A DNA stretch of 64,000 nt from Bacteroidales bacterium UBA1309 (lineage in GTDB: Bacteria; Bacteroidota; Bacteroidia; Bacteroidales; Dysgonomonadaceae), in the NCBI GenBank assembly GCA_002307185.1, contig DBTT01000011.1, positions 76,013 through 140,012 of the forward strand, written 5' to 3'. This document shows positions 1-9,597 of this stretch, piece by piece. Position 1 is the stretch's first letter. Every line of letters begins with the position of its first letter. Under the pieces are notes generated by a model, which saw only the letters and a list, made by a program, of their open reading frames with translations, was not told the origin of the DNA and did not search any database. A program made the position numbers and the translations under genes.

Positions 1-96
1 TATAAATTTGAAAAAGGATTATTGATTAACTTTGGAGCTACGAGTTTACAGTATAAATTGATCTTTAATCCACACTTTCGTCCTGCTAATACATAA
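1..96 (+). CDS. GxxExxY protein, C-terminal fragment (cut by window edge)
   Basis: Reading from base 1 in frame gives 31 residues and a TAA at 94-96. The peptide contains LLINFGATSLQYKLIF, which resembles the closing beta-strand region of the GxxExxY family (PD-(D/E)XK-like, PDDEXK_3). The start and the GxxExxY motif lie upstream of the window, so the assignment rests on the tail only. These short proteins are common in Bacteroidota, usually as stand-alone genes of unknown role related to nucleases. It lies on the same strand as the DUF4011 helicase, 212 nt upstream of it. Confidence 0.6.
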   Translation, partial: YKFEKGLLINFGATSLQYKLIFNPHFRPANT

Positions 97-308
97 ATTT
101 TGTAAATTCCGATACAGATAATTGATAGTGAACGCTCCTGCAAACAGCGAAAGGAGCATACCCCAAGAAAAAATAACCTGCCCTACCAAGAAAAAAAGGA
201 TAGTAACCGTCTTTCAAATCAAATAATTAACTACCTTAGTGCCGTTAATTAACAATCCTTTCTCGAATTGAGTTAACACATCGTTTTAAATTTCTGAATT
301 GCTCCATT

Positions 309-3300
309 ATGGCCGATTTCTTATTATCTGCAGGATTCTCATACCTCCCCGTCATCAATTTTGCCATGCAGCAGAATAGGGTTTCTTTTGTTCGTGAACT
401 CACTATCGAAAATAGTTCGGAGCAATTGTTAGAGAACTTAACCGTCACCTTGGCAACAGAGCCCGACTTTGCCCAACCTCTCCCTTACGTTATAGAACGG
501 CTTGGGAGCGGCGAAAAAGTGAGAATCACGGTAAATTTGCTCAATTTGTCGGCCAATTATTTCAGCCAACTGACCGAACGCTTTGCCGGACAGCTCACGC
601 TCACCGTAACGACTGGGGAAGAAAGCTTATTTTCGAAGACGTATCCTATCGATATTCTCGCATACGACCAATGGGGAGGCGCCACCGTATTGCCGGAAAT
701 GCTGTCAGGCTTTGTTACTCCAAATCACCCGGCGATTGTCCCGATAATCAGGCGGGCGGCATCCATACTCGAACAATGGACGGGCAATGCTTCGCTTGAC
801 GAATACCAAAGCCGAAACCCCGACCGTGTGCGGAAACAGATGGCGGCGATCTATACGGCCATAGCGGAGCAGGAAATCGTTTATTGCTCCGTTCCGGCCA
901 GCTTCGAGGAATATGGACAACGGATTCGGCTGGTGGATACTGCCCTCTATCAGAAACTGGGAAATTGCCTCGATATGAGTTTGCTATACGCCACTTGCCT
1001 GGAAGCGGTGGGAATCCATCCGATCGTGGTTATCACGCAAGGGCATGCTTTTGCCGGAGGTTGGCTGATTCCAGACACATTCCCCGACAGTGCCATCGAC
1101 GACCCAAGTTTCATCACCAAGCGGACAGCCGACGGCATCAATGAAATCACTCTCGTGGAATCGACCTGCATGAATGCGGGACAAAATACCAACTTCGACA
1201 CGGCGGTGCAAACGGCAAACGCCAAACTGCTCGACGGTGGGGATTTTTTGCTGGCGGTGGATGTGAAACGAAGCCGTTTCTCCGGAATTCGTCCGATTCC
1301 TCAACGCATTCTCAATGGTCAAACTTGGGAGATCAAGGAAGAAGAGAACATCTCCGACAAGCAACCGCACATCTTGCCACAAAGTGTTAGCCCGTATGAT
1401 CTTTCGGGAATCAATAACGAACAAAACGTCACCAAACAGTTACTCTGGGAACGAAAACTTCTCGACTTGAGCCTCCGCAACAACCTGTTGAATATACGGA
1501 TGACCAAGAATACCTTGCAACTTATTTCGACAGACCTCGACCTTTTTGAAAACACCTTGGCTGACGGCTCGGAATTCAGGGTTCTGCACCGACCTACCGA
1601 TTGGGACAATCCGCTGTATGACAACGGGCTTTACCAGCCTCTATCGGAAGCAAGCCCGCTGATCCAGCTCATCAAGTCGGAACTGACACAGAAAAGACTC
1701 CACTCCTATTTGGACGAAACTGATTTGGCCAAATCCCTGACACATCTTTATCGGTCTTCCAGAACAGCTCTCGAAGAAAACGGAGCCAATACTTTGTATA
1801 TCGCTTTGGGCTTGCTCGAGTGGTACGAAACGCCAAGTAGCGAACGTCCACGGTATGCTCCCATCTTGTTGCTTCCGGTGGAAATTATCCGGAAATCGGC
1901 TAGCAAAGGCTATGTGATTCGGGGACGGGAAGAGGATGCCATGATGAATATCACGCTCATGGAAATGCTGCGGCAGAACTTTGGCATCACCATCAACGGA
2001 TTGGATCCACTCCCTACCGACGAGCAAGGCGTGGATGTGAAGATGATTTTCTCCATCATACGCAATGCCATACGCAACCAACGCAAATGGGACGTACGGG
2101 AACAAGCCATCTTGGGAATTTTTTCCTTCAACAAGTTCATAATGTGGAACGACATCCACAACAATGCACACAAGTTGATGCAAAACCCCATTGTGTCGAG
2201 CTTGGTAAATGGGAAAATAGAATGGGCACTAGCCTTGGACAATGCGGACGCTTCCATCATCGACAAAGAATTGTCCCCGGCGGACATCGTGCTGCCCATC
2301 GGAGCAGATTCGTCACAGTTGGAAGCCATTTACGATGCTACGAAAGAGAAGAGCTTCATCCTGCACGGCCCTCCGGGGACGGGCAAGTCGCAGACCATCA
2401 CAAACATCATCGCCAACGCCCTCTACAACGGAAAAAGGGTGTTGTTTGTAGCCGAGAAGATGGCAGCCCTGTCGGTGGTGCAAAACAGGTTGGCAGCTCT
2501 AGGGCTGGCTCCTTTCTGTTTGGAATTGTATTCCAACAAGACCAAAAAGACAACCATCCTCGACCAATTGAGAAGTGCCACCGAGGTAGTCAAAGGACAG
2601 TCTCCCGAAAATTTCGCACAAGAATCCAATCGACTTTTTGCCCTAAGACAGGAAATAAATACCTATATCGAGGCTCTTCACCAGAAACATGCTTCAGGAT
2701 TATCGCTTTATGAAGCTATCACCGGATATTTAGCCATTGCCGGGAAAGAGTTCGATTTTCCCAAACACTTGATCAAAAACCTCAGCAAAGAACAACGCGA
2801 AGAATGGATCGCCGGAATAGACGATCTGGTTAGCATCGCAAGGATATGCGGCCATCCATACAACCACCCGCTTTCGGGAATTGACATATCGGAGTTTTCA
2901 GGCAACTTGAAAAGTGAAGCGACCAAGCTCCTCAGCGAGACCTCGGAATTGCTCAGGCAAATAGCGTCCAAAAGGATACAATTTGCGGAAATGCTGCCGG
3001 CAACTGATTCCTTTTTATCCAAAAGCCATATCTTCTCTGTTGGAAAGATTTTGGAGAAAATAACGACGATCCCCGAGCTGACCAAAGAATTGCTTCTCCT
3101 CCCGAGACTGAACGAAGCACTGGAGGAATTCGAGGCAGTGATTCCACACGGCCAACAAAGAGATTCACTGAAAGCTGCTTTGCTAAACATTTACAACGAA
3201 AGCATTCTACAACTTCCGAATACGGAGATGCTTCTAAGCGAATGGAAAGTGGCTTCCGAAAAATGGTTTCTGCCTCGTTTTTTTGAACAAAGAAAGATCA

Positions 3301-6170
3301 AGAAACAACTCCAACCACATCACAAAGCAGGCCAACTCGAAGATGAATCTATGGAACCGTCTTTGCGGCAGGTGATTGATTTCCAAAAAGAACAACGATT
3401 CCTTGATTCGCAGGCAGACAACTTTCCAACGCTGTTTGGCAGATTCGGAAAACGGGAAAAAGAGAACTGGAACACCATCCTGCAAATTATTTCCGATACA
3501 CGGGAACTGAATACCTTGATTTTGAGCCAAGCTAAAGAACTTTCGCAGGCCACTTCTATCAAGGAAAATTTGGCACGCCAATTGAGTGAGGGGATGGATT
3601 CGTTCCGGTCGATACACGGGAACACTTTTTCCGAGTTCACAGCCTTGATCCATCAATTGAAAGAAAAAGAGATTCGCTTAAGCAGCTTGCTTGGTGTGGA
3701 TACAGAAAGCTTATACATCTTTCATGAGGCAAGCAATACCAACGGATTGGAAGCGGCCACTTTCCGCCTCAATAGTTGGCTCCAACACATCGAACAACTC
3801 AAAGATTGGTACCAATGGCTGAATATACACAGGAAACTGACGAAGCTTGGCATCGGCTTCATCGCAGATGCTTTTCGAGATGAAAACATAGATACATCGC
3901 AGCTCAAAGCCATCTTTACCAAAAGCCTCGACAAAGCTTTGGTTTACGATATTCTGGAAAAAGAACCTCAATTGGAATTATTTAAAGGGAAGCTTTTTGA
4001 TGAAATCATTGCCAAATACAGAGAATTCACCAAACGTTTCGAACAGCTTACCCGCAAGGAACTTTTTGCCAAACTCGCTTCCAATATCCCAGACTTCACC
4101 CGCGAAGCCACCCAAAATTCGGAAGTGGGCATATTGCAAAAAAACATTCGGAACAATGCCCGGGGAATATCCATACGGAAATTATTCGACCAGATTCCGG
4201 TGCTACTCGCCCGCCTTTGTCCCTGCATGTTGATGAGCCCGATTTCAGTGGCGCAATACATCGACCCCGATGCCGATAAGTTCGACCTGCTCATTTTTGA
4301 CGAGGCCTCACAAATGCCAACTTACGAAGCCGTCGGAGCCATTGCCCGGGGTGCCAACGTGGTGATTGTGGGCGACCCCAAACAGATGCCGCCTACCAAT
4401 TTCTTCACGGCAAACAACGTGGACGAAGACAACATCGAGATAGAAGACCTCGAAAGTATTTTGGACGATTGCCTTGCCTTATCGATGCCCGAAAAACACC
4501 TGTTGTGGCACTACCGCAGCAAACACGAAAGCCTCATCGCATTCAGCAATTCCGAATATTACGACAACAAGCTCCTCACTTTCCCTTCGCCCGACAACAT
4601 AGATTCGAAGGTGAAATTCATCCCGGTTGAGGGATATTACGACAAAGGGAAAAGCCGCCAAAACAAGGCCGAAGCCAAAGCTGTTGTGGGCGAGATCGCG
4701 CGCCGATTGGAAGATGCCGAGTTGCGCAGACGAAGCATCGGGGTGGTCACATTCAGCAGCGTGCAACAATCGCTGATAGAAGACATGCTATCCGATTTCT
4801 TCGTTTTACATCCCGAATTGGAGGCTATCGCCTTCGAATGCGAAGAACCGATATTTATCAAAAACTTGGAAAACGTACAAGGTGACGAACGCGACGTTAT
4901 CCTGTTTTCAGTAGGTTACGGTCCCGACAAAGATGGCAAGATGAGCATGAACTTTGGCCCGCTCAACCGCATTGGAGGCGAGCGCAGACTCAACGTAGCG
5001 GTATCGCGTGCCCGCTACGAGATGCAGATTTTTTCCACCTTGCGTTCCGACCAAATAGATCTCAACCGCACTTCGTCGGTAGGTGTTACCGGTTTGAAAC
5101 GGTTTTTGGAATATGCCGAGCAAAAGCAACGCATAAAAATAGAGAAGCTACAAACGACATCCAATCACGAAGAAAGTATTGAAAATCTTATTGCCGAAAA
5201 GTTGAAGGAAAAAGGATATACCGTGCACACCTCGGTGGGATGCTCCGGCTACCGCATCGACATCGGCGTGGTGGACAAGCTGAACCCCTCCAACTATCTC
5301 CTTGGGATCTTGTGTGACGGCGAAAATTATCGGCGAACCAAAACTACCCACGACCGTGAAATTGTGCAAAACGAGGTACTCCACCTCCTCGGTTGGAACA
5401 TCCTTCGTGTGTGGACGCTGGACTGGTGGGAAAACCAAACGGCTGTCATCGAATCCATCTTGGGTGCAGTGAAAAGCATCGAATCAGGGAAACCATTGCC
5501 TGCATCCCTAGAAGTCGATAGCGAGCCATCCATTCCCCAAACGGTTCATCCAGAAAAAGTTGCCACTCCCAACCAACCATTGAAAAAAACGGTTGCCACA
5601 AAGCAGCAACCGCAACCATACAGACCGAGCACGCTGGTGCCTGTCAACCAACCTTCCGGAGGCTTCTTCTTTCCTGAGAATGAAAGAATCATCTTAAAAC
5701 AAATTGCAGAAGTAATTGCGACGGAAGCCCCTATCAGCCGTTCGCTCCTCTACAAACGGATTCTCTCAGCTTGGGGCATTACGAGGTTGGGAGCGAAAAT
5801 CGATGCACATTTAGAAAAGTTGCTCACAAGATCCGGCTATTTTGAAAGCGAAACCGACAACCTCTATTTCTGTTGGCAAAACGAAGAACATTTCCGACAA
5901 TATGCCATTTTCCGCATTCATTCCAAACGGGATGCCTCCGATTTGCCACCGGAAGAAATTGCCGCCGCTATGAAGGAAGTGCTGTTGAACGAAATCAGTT
6001 TGCCAACGTCCGACTTAGAACGACAAACAGCTCAATTATTGGGCTTTTCACGCTTTGGTGCAAACCTAAACGCCGCCACAAAACGGGGATTAAAAGTTGC
6101 CTTGGAAAAAGGATACCTGAAAGTGGAAAACGGCAGGGCCAGTGGGTTGTTAGAAACAAAGATCGTGTAG
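309..6170 (+). CDS. DUF4011 superfamily 1 helicase with Vsr-like nuclease domain and DUF3320
   Basis: A 1953-residue multidomain protein, probably a nucleic-acid-dependent ATPase/nuclease in defence. The N-terminal ~130 residues look like a beta-rich domain. Residues ~200-290 resemble a transglutaminase-like fold, with C220 (GNCLDMS), H246 (QGHAFAGGW) and E284 (LVESTC) as a possible triad. DUF4011 follows at ~375-560. The UPF1-like helicase core has Walker A GPPGTGKS at 687-694 and Walker B DEAS at 1331-1334, separated by a long insert, and a VSRAR motif near 1565. Residues ~1630-1710 form a Vsr/MTES_1575-like nuclease with D1651, D1670 and E1672. A DUF3320-like winged-helix region lies at ~1780-1850. 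The ATG at 309 fits the usual family start; no Shine-Dalgarno is seen. The gene is intact and by eye richer in G+C than its neighbours, which suggests transfer. From memory, a DUF4011-helicase-Vsr protein (hhe) has been reported as anti-phage; this was not verified here. Confidence 0.9.
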   Translation: MADFLLSAGFSYLPVINFAMQQNRVSFVRELTIENSSEQLLENLTVTLATEPDFAQPLPYVIERLGSGEKVRITVNLLNLSANYFSQLTERFAGQLTLTVTTGEESLFSKTYPIDILAYDQWGGATVLPEMLSGFVTPNHPAIVPIIRRAASILEQWTGNASLDEYQSRNPDRVRKQMAAIYTAIAEQEIVYCSVPASFEEYGQRIRLVDTALYQKLGNCLDMSLLYATCLEAVGIHPIVVITQGHAFAGGWLIPDTFPDSAIDDPSFITKRTADGINEITLVESTCMNAGQNTNFDTAVQTANAKLLDGGDFLLAVDVKRSRFSGIRPIPQRILNGQTWEIKEEENISDKQPHILPQSVSPYDLSGINNEQNVTKQLLWERKLLDLSLRNNLLNIRMTKNTLQLISTDLDLFENTLADGSEFRVLHRPTDWDNPLYDNGLYQPLSEASPLIQLIKSELTQKRLHSYLDETDLAKSLTHLYRSSRTALEENGANTLYIALGLLEWYETPSSERPRYAPILLLPVEIIRKSASKGYVIRGREEDAMMNITLMEMLRQNFGITINGLDPLPTDEQGVDVKMIFSIIRNAIRNQRKWDVREQAILGIFSFNKFIMWNDIHNNAHKLMQNPIVSSLVNGKIEWALALDNADASIIDKELSPADIVLPIGADSSQLEAIYDATKEKSFILHGPPGTGKSQTITNIIANALYNGKRVLFVAEKMAALSVVQNRLAALGLAPFCLELYSNKTKKTTILDQLRSATEVVKGQSPENFAQESNRLFALRQEINTYIEALHQKHASGLSLYEAITGYLAIAGKEFDFPKHLIKNLSKEQREEWIAGIDDLVSIARICGHPYNHPLSGIDISEFSGNLKSEATKLLSETSELLRQIASKRIQFAEMLPATDSFLSKSHIFSVGKILEKITTIPELTKELLLLPRLNEALEEFEAVIPHGQQRDSLKAALLNIYNESILQLPNTEMLLSEWKVASEKWFLPRFFEQRKIKKQLQPHHKAGQLEDESMEPSLRQVIDFQKEQRFLDSQADNFPTLFGRFGKREKENWNTILQIISDTRELNTLILSQAKELSQATSIKENLARQLSEGMDSFRSIHGNTFSEFTALIHQLKEKEIRLSSLLGVDTESLYIFHEASNTNGLEAATFRLNSWLQHIEQLKDWYQWLNIHRKLTKLGIGFIADAFRDENIDTSQLKAIFTKSLDKALVYDILEKEPQLELFKGKLFDEIIAKYREFTKRFEQLTRKELFAKLASNIPDFTREATQNSEVGILQKNIRNNARGISIRKLFDQIPVLLARLCPCMLMSPISVAQYIDPDADKFDLLIFDEASQMPTYEAVGAIARGANVVIVGDPKQMPPTNFFTANNVDEDNIEIEDLESILDDCLALSMPEKHLLWHYRSKHESLIAFSNSEYYDNKLLTFPSPDNIDSKVKFIPVEGYYDKGKSRQNKAEAKAVVGEIARRLEDAELRRRSIGVVTFSSVQQSLIEDMLSDFFVLHPELEAIAFECEEPIFIKNLENVQGDERDVILFSVGYGPDKDGKMSMNFGPLNRIGGERRLNVAVSRARYEMQIFSTLRSDQIDLNRTSSVGVTGLKRFLEYAEQKQRIKIEKLQTTSNHEESIENLIAEKLKEKGYTVHTSVGCSGYRIDIGVVDKLNPSNYLLGILCDGENYRRTKTTHDREIVQNEVLHLLGWNILRVWTLDWWENQTAVIESILGAVKSIESGKPLPASLEVDSEPSIPQTVHPEKVATPNQPLKKTVATKQQPQPYRPSTLVPVNQPSGGFFFPENERIILKQIAEVIATEAPISRSLLYKRILSAWGITRLGAKIDAHLEKLLTRSGYFESETDNLYFCWQNEEHFRQYAIFRIHSKRDASDLPPEEIAAAMKEVLLNEISLPTSDLERQTAQLLGFSRFGANLNAATKRGLKVALEKGYLKVENGRASGLLETKIV

Positions 6171-6263
6171 AAAATGAAAAATAACGATCTGTCAGGATAC
6201 CTTATCAATGAATGAAGTTGGGATCTTAGAAATAAAAAATTAGGAAAAACTTTCGAAACTAAT

Positions 6264-6315
6264 AAAAGCCAAAACCGGAAAGACAAGAAACTTTAGCTTA
6301 TCGGTTTTGGCTTTT
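6264..6315 (+). terminator. Hairpin terminator after the DUF4011 helicase gene
   Basis: A 14-bp perfect inverted repeat, AAAAGCCAAAACCG (6264-6277) with its complement at 6302-6315, separated by 24 nt. The stem ends in a T-run on both strands, so it could also terminate the small leftward gene that ends at 6336. Confidence 0.7.
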
Positions 6316-6335
6316 CAATGGGTTGATTGACAAGC

Positions 6336-6536
6336 TCAATTCAAAACAAATTCATTTTGATGCAACGTCGTGAGTTTTTTGTCCACATAGTAACATCTTG
6401 CAAACTGACGCAGAAAATTCAAGGTCATTTGAGAAGGTTCAACTTCTTTTTTCATTGAATCTTTTTCCGCATTTTCTTTCTTAAAAGTAGAGGTGTCCTT
6501 CATTAGCTCACAAAAATTTAGTTTTTCCATACTCAT
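6336..6536 (-). CDS. Small hypothetical protein
   Basis: A short leftward reading frame of about 66 residues. Possible starts are the ATG at 6536 or the one at 6530 (MEKLNFCELMKD); the frame is open further upstream to 6572. The protein is hydrophilic and charged, with no signal peptide or membrane segment. Its second half (QMTLNFLRQFARCYYVD) looks like short Bacteroidales proteins of unknown function with a similar LxFxxxFAR stretch, but I cannot name a family. It shares a bidirectional hairpin with the convergent helicase gene. It could be spurious; the clean codon pattern and position favour a real gene. Confidence 0.5.
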   Translation of the reverse strand: MSMEKLNFCELMKDTSTFKKENAEKDSMKKEVEPSQMTLNFLRQFARCYYVDKKLTTLHQNEFVLN

Positions 6537-6692
6537 TAAAATAAACGGCTTTAGTTTACAAATATTGCACATTTAATAAAAGGATATTAAGTTTTTATTT
6601 TCACACGGCATCTGGAGGCAACAATAAACGATTTTTATTGTTATATATTCGTATAAATAAATTCAAAGCTCAATCTCTACAAGATAACAACC

Positions 6693-7532
6693 ATGAAATA
6701 CCCACAACATACCATACTTTCTGCGATATTGTTGGGCATAATATTGTCGGGCATAACTGTTTCTTGCAAAAGAACGCCAAAAGACACTTCTCTGCAATCG
6801 CAGCAAAAGATTACCTACGACAGTCTTGTCATTAACGAAGACATAGCATTGATTAAGGACACCTCGGGACCCATAAACAAACTGTCGATTCATTTCGTGT
6901 TCCCTTCAACCATCAAAGAAGACCCCGTTCTTCTGAAAAACGTTCAACAGGAATTTGTGGAGGCGCTATTCGGCCATGAATACGCGAACCTCAAACCACA
7001 ACAAGCCATTGACAGCTTTTATAAAAAATACAAAGAGGACTATCTAAGCACCGCAACAGACTACAACAAGGCCAGAGCAGCAGGTTTCGAAATGCAAAGC
7101 TGGGGAAGCACTTACCAGACAATGAGGACGGACACGATTCCGTCTTTCAAACCGGATACACTAAGTTTTAGTACTTATACCGAAAATTACAACGGTGGCG
7201 CACATGGATCGCATCACACAGGGTATTATAACATTGACCTAAAAACGGGAAAAATGATCTCCGAATCAGACATATTCAAACCGGGATACAAGGCTGACCT
7301 GAAGAAGGCCATCATTGCGCAACTTTTGCTTGATAATAAACTGACGAAACCCGAAGAACTGATCGAAAAGGGATTTTTTGACTTAGGCGATTTGAAGCCT
7401 AACAATAATTTCCTTGTCACAAAAAACGGCATCACATACGGGTTTAACGAATACGAAATTGCACCCTACTATATGGGACTGATTAAAGTATCCCTTTCCT
7501 ACTCGGACATTTCGAATATTCTTCAAAAATAG
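6693..7532 (+). CDS. DUF4163/DUF3298 (RsiV-like) lipoprotein
   Basis: A 279-residue probable lipoprotein. The N-terminus has a short hydrophobic segment ending in TVSC, which places the lipid-modified cysteine at C25. The mature part has the layout of the DUF4163 plus DUF3298 pair: a first half with the NYNGGAHGSHH motif near residue 170, then a C-terminal half beginning about ISESDIFKPGY. In Bacillus, RsiV of this family is an anti-sigma factor that binds lysozyme. The Bacteroidota lipoproteins are stand-alone and their ligand is unknown, so function is not inferred. It is monocistronic, between two non-coding gaps. Confidence 0.8.
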   Translation: MKYPQHTILSAILLGIILSGITVSCKRTPKDTSLQSQQKITYDSLVINEDIALIKDTSGPINKLSIHFVFPSTIKEDPVLLKNVQQEFVEALFGHEYANLKPQQAIDSFYKKYKEDYLSTATDYNKARAAGFEMQSWGSTYQTMRTDTIPSFKPDTLSFSTYTENYNGGAHGSHHTGYYNIDLKTGKMISESDIFKPGYKADLKKAIIAQLLLDNKLTKPEELIEKGFFDLGDLKPNNNFLVTKNGITYGFNEYEIAPYYMGLIKVSLSYSDISNILQK

Positions 7533-7901
7533 ACTTGCTCTTCGAGTTCTGCCAGCCAAGACTTAATACTGAGAAACCTATTTTTTTTCAATGGATGAGT
7601 TTTTTTCATCATGAAAGCTCATCTAATCCTATAATTTTGCAAACCAAGAAAGCACATTTCGCAACAGATTACAGCCGGATGGTTTATTCTGAAACAAAAA
7701 CAGCCAACCATTACTTCATCCAAATTTCATAATTTCTTAACAATACTATTTATTTTCTCTAAAATCGTTGTATCTTTGTTGGCAAAGATTCAGCAGATTC
7801 GTCTGTATTTACATTGTCGAAACAATATCCGATTAGCCCCCTTCCATCGACAATCAAGGAAAGAGGTACTTAAACATACTGATATAGACAATTAACTTTT
7901 T
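7533..7901. other. Non-coding gap with leader of the phosphate transport operon
   Basis: No convincing gene is present. The open frame at 7535-7732 has no recognisable features. The right half holds a TAnnTTTG box at 7771-7778, leaving a leader of about 120 nt before the DUF47 gene. Confidence 0.5.
7771..7778 (+). promoter_or_regulatory. -7 promoter box TATCTTTG for DUF47-pit
   Basis: TATCTTTG matches the Bacteroidota sigma-ABfr -7 consensus TAnnTTTG. No clear TTTG lies at the -33 spacing, so it is a one-element match. Confidence 0.45.
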
Positions 7902-8549
7902 ATGAAAAATAACTTTTTTAGTAAATTCACTCCTAAAGAACCCAAGTTCTATCCATTGCTTAGTGAATTGGCCGATGTTGTATATCGTGCATCTGAACTA
8001 ATCATTGAAGCATCCAAGGCAACTTCCAACGCCGAAGCCACAGAACACTTCAAAAGAGTCAAAGAAGAAGAACGGAAAGGAGACCGTATCCAAAACAAAA
8101 TTTTTGACGAATTAAACAACACCTTTATTACCCCATTCGACCGGGAAGATATCAACAACCTGGCGAGCACCATGGATGATGTGACAGACTATATCAACAG
8201 TTGCGCAAAACGCATCATGCTGTATAATCCAAAGCATATCCCTGAAAGTGCGACAAAACTTGCAGAGATTGTGAGGGAATCGGCAAGTGTGGTTGTGAAG
8301 GCTGTTGGCGAACTTGATATTCTCAAGAAGAACAGTTCCCGCATAGCTGACTATTGTAGCCAATTAGCCGATTTGGAACACAAAGCGGACGATGTGTACG
8401 AACATTTCTTGATTGACTTATTCGAAAACGAAAAAAATGCCGTGGAAATCATCAAGTTGAAAGATATTCTGCATGAGCTTGAACGCGCCACAGATGCTGC
8501 TGAAAATGTAGGCAAGGTTATCAAGACAATCATCGTAAAATATTCTTAA
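7902..8549 (+). CDS. DUF47 (PhoU-like) Pit accessory protein
   Basis: A 215-residue, all-helical, highly charged cytoplasmic protein of the DUF47 family, distantly related to PhoU. Recognisable features are the conserved acidic/basic helices around KRVKEEERKGDRI, DREDINNLASTMDDVTDYI, and DILHELERATDAAENVGKVI near the C-terminus. DUF47 proteins are encoded immediately upstream of PiT-type phosphate permeases and are thought to regulate them. Here the pit gene starts 11 nt downstream, so the two form an operon. Length is normal and nothing is missing. Confidence 0.92.
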   Translation: MKNNFFSKFTPKEPKFYPLLSELADVVYRASELIIEASKATSNAEATEHFKRVKEEERKGDRIQNKIFDELNNTFITPFDREDINNLASTMDDVTDYINSCAKRIMLYNPKHIPESATKLAEIVRESASVVVKAVGELDILKKNSSRIADYCSQLADLEHKADDVYEHFLIDLFENEKNAVEIIKLKDILHELERATDAAENVGKVIKTIIVKYS

Positions 8550-8560
8550 ACCTCGATCAA

Positions 8561-9595
8561 ATGACATTACTAATCATTATCATTGCTTTAGCAATTGTTT
8601 TTGATTTCATCAACGGCTTCCACGATGCAGCCAATTCGATAGCTACCGTCGTGTCCACTAAAGTACTTTCTCCCACTCAAGCCGTCATCTGGGCTGCATT
8701 CTTCAATTTTGTCGCTTATTTTATTGCTAAATTTATTATCGGTGGCTTTGGAATTGCCAACACGGTTTCGAAAACTGTAGATATGAACTCCATATCGAAT
8801 CCCTCGCATGTGATTATTGCAGGCTTGGTGGCTGCAATTTCATGGAACTTAATCACTTGGTGGCTCGGAATCCCATCTTCGTCTTCTCACACCCTTATTG
8901 GTGGATTTGCTGGCGCAGCAATAGCCGCATCCGGCTTCAAAGCCGTACATTCGGGAGTGATCGGCATTATCGTTCTGTTTATTGTTTTTGCTCCGGTGTT
9001 GGGTATGGTAGGAGGAAATATCATAACCTTGATTACTCTTTACATCGTTCGGAAATCCAAGCCAGGAAAAATGGAACGATGGTTCAAAAGGCTGCAGCTT
9101 ATATCTTCAGCTTTGTTGAGTATCGGCCACGGACTCAATGACTCTCAAAAGGTGATGGGCATTATTGCTGCCGCTTTGATTGCGTATTCGCACAGTAACC
9201 CGAATGTTCATCCGCTTCTGAAGATGACTTCGATGAACGAGATGCACGACTGGATTCCTATTGCCTGCTTCACGGCCATCGCATTAGGAACCGTTTGTGG
9301 AGGATGGAAAATTATGAAAACAATGGGCAACAGGATCACAAAAATCACTCCAATTGAAGGATTTTGCGCCCAAACAGCAAGTTATATCACCCTGTTCATC
9401 ACCGAAATACTTCACGTGCCAGTTAGTACTACCCATGTGATTACGGGTAGTATTATCGGCGTTGGGTCAGTGAAAAGATTATCAGCCGTACGCTGGGGGG
9501 TGACCAAAGATTTACTTTGGGCGTGGATACTCACCATCCCGATCAGTGGTTTTCTTGCGGCCGGAGTATATCTAGTTATAGATTTCTTATTCTGA
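8561..9595 (+). CDS. pit: Inorganic phosphate transporter, PiT family
   Basis: A 344-residue polytopic inner-membrane protein for low-affinity phosphate uptake (cation or metal-phosphate symport). The family signature appears twice as expected: IINGFHDAANSIATVVST-like sequence at residues ~18-35 and its C-terminal counterpart VPVSTTHVITGSIIG near 287. The conserved SIGHGLNDSQK motif lies near 187. About ten hydrophobic segments are visible. It follows the DUF47 gene by 11 nt and converges on rlmH with only 2 nt between the stop codons, with no hairpin terminator in between. Confidence 0.95.
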   Translation: MTLLIIIIALAIVFDFINGFHDAANSIATVVSTKVLSPTQAVIWAAFFNFVAYFIAKFIIGGFGIANTVSKTVDMNSISNPSHVIIAGLVAAISWNLITWWLGIPSSSSHTLIGGFAGAAIAASGFKAVHSGVIGIIVLFIVFAPVLGMVGGNIITLITLYIVRKSKPGKMERWFKRLQLISSALLSIGHGLNDSQKVMGIIAAALIAYSHSNPNVHPLLKMTSMNEMHDWIPIACFTAIALGTVCGGWKIMKTMGNRITKITPIEGFCAQTASYITLFITEILHVPVSTTHVITGSIIGVGSVKRLSAVRWGVTKDLLWAWILTIPISGFLAAGVYLVIDFLF

Positions 9596-9597
9596 CT

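Noticed and set aside
884..5533. Many long open frames on both strands inside the DUF4011 helicase gene
   Set aside because: They overlap the intact 1953-codon gene, have no recognisable motifs, and follow from its base composition.
7535..7732. 65-codon frame after the DUF3298-type lipoprotein
   Set aside because: Odd composition, no motif, no promoter; the area is better explained as leader of the DUF47-pit operon.
9411..9430. parS-like site around CTTCACGTGCC in the pit gene
   Set aside because: Only the central CACGTG matches; the flanks are not palindromic, and the site is inside a gene.
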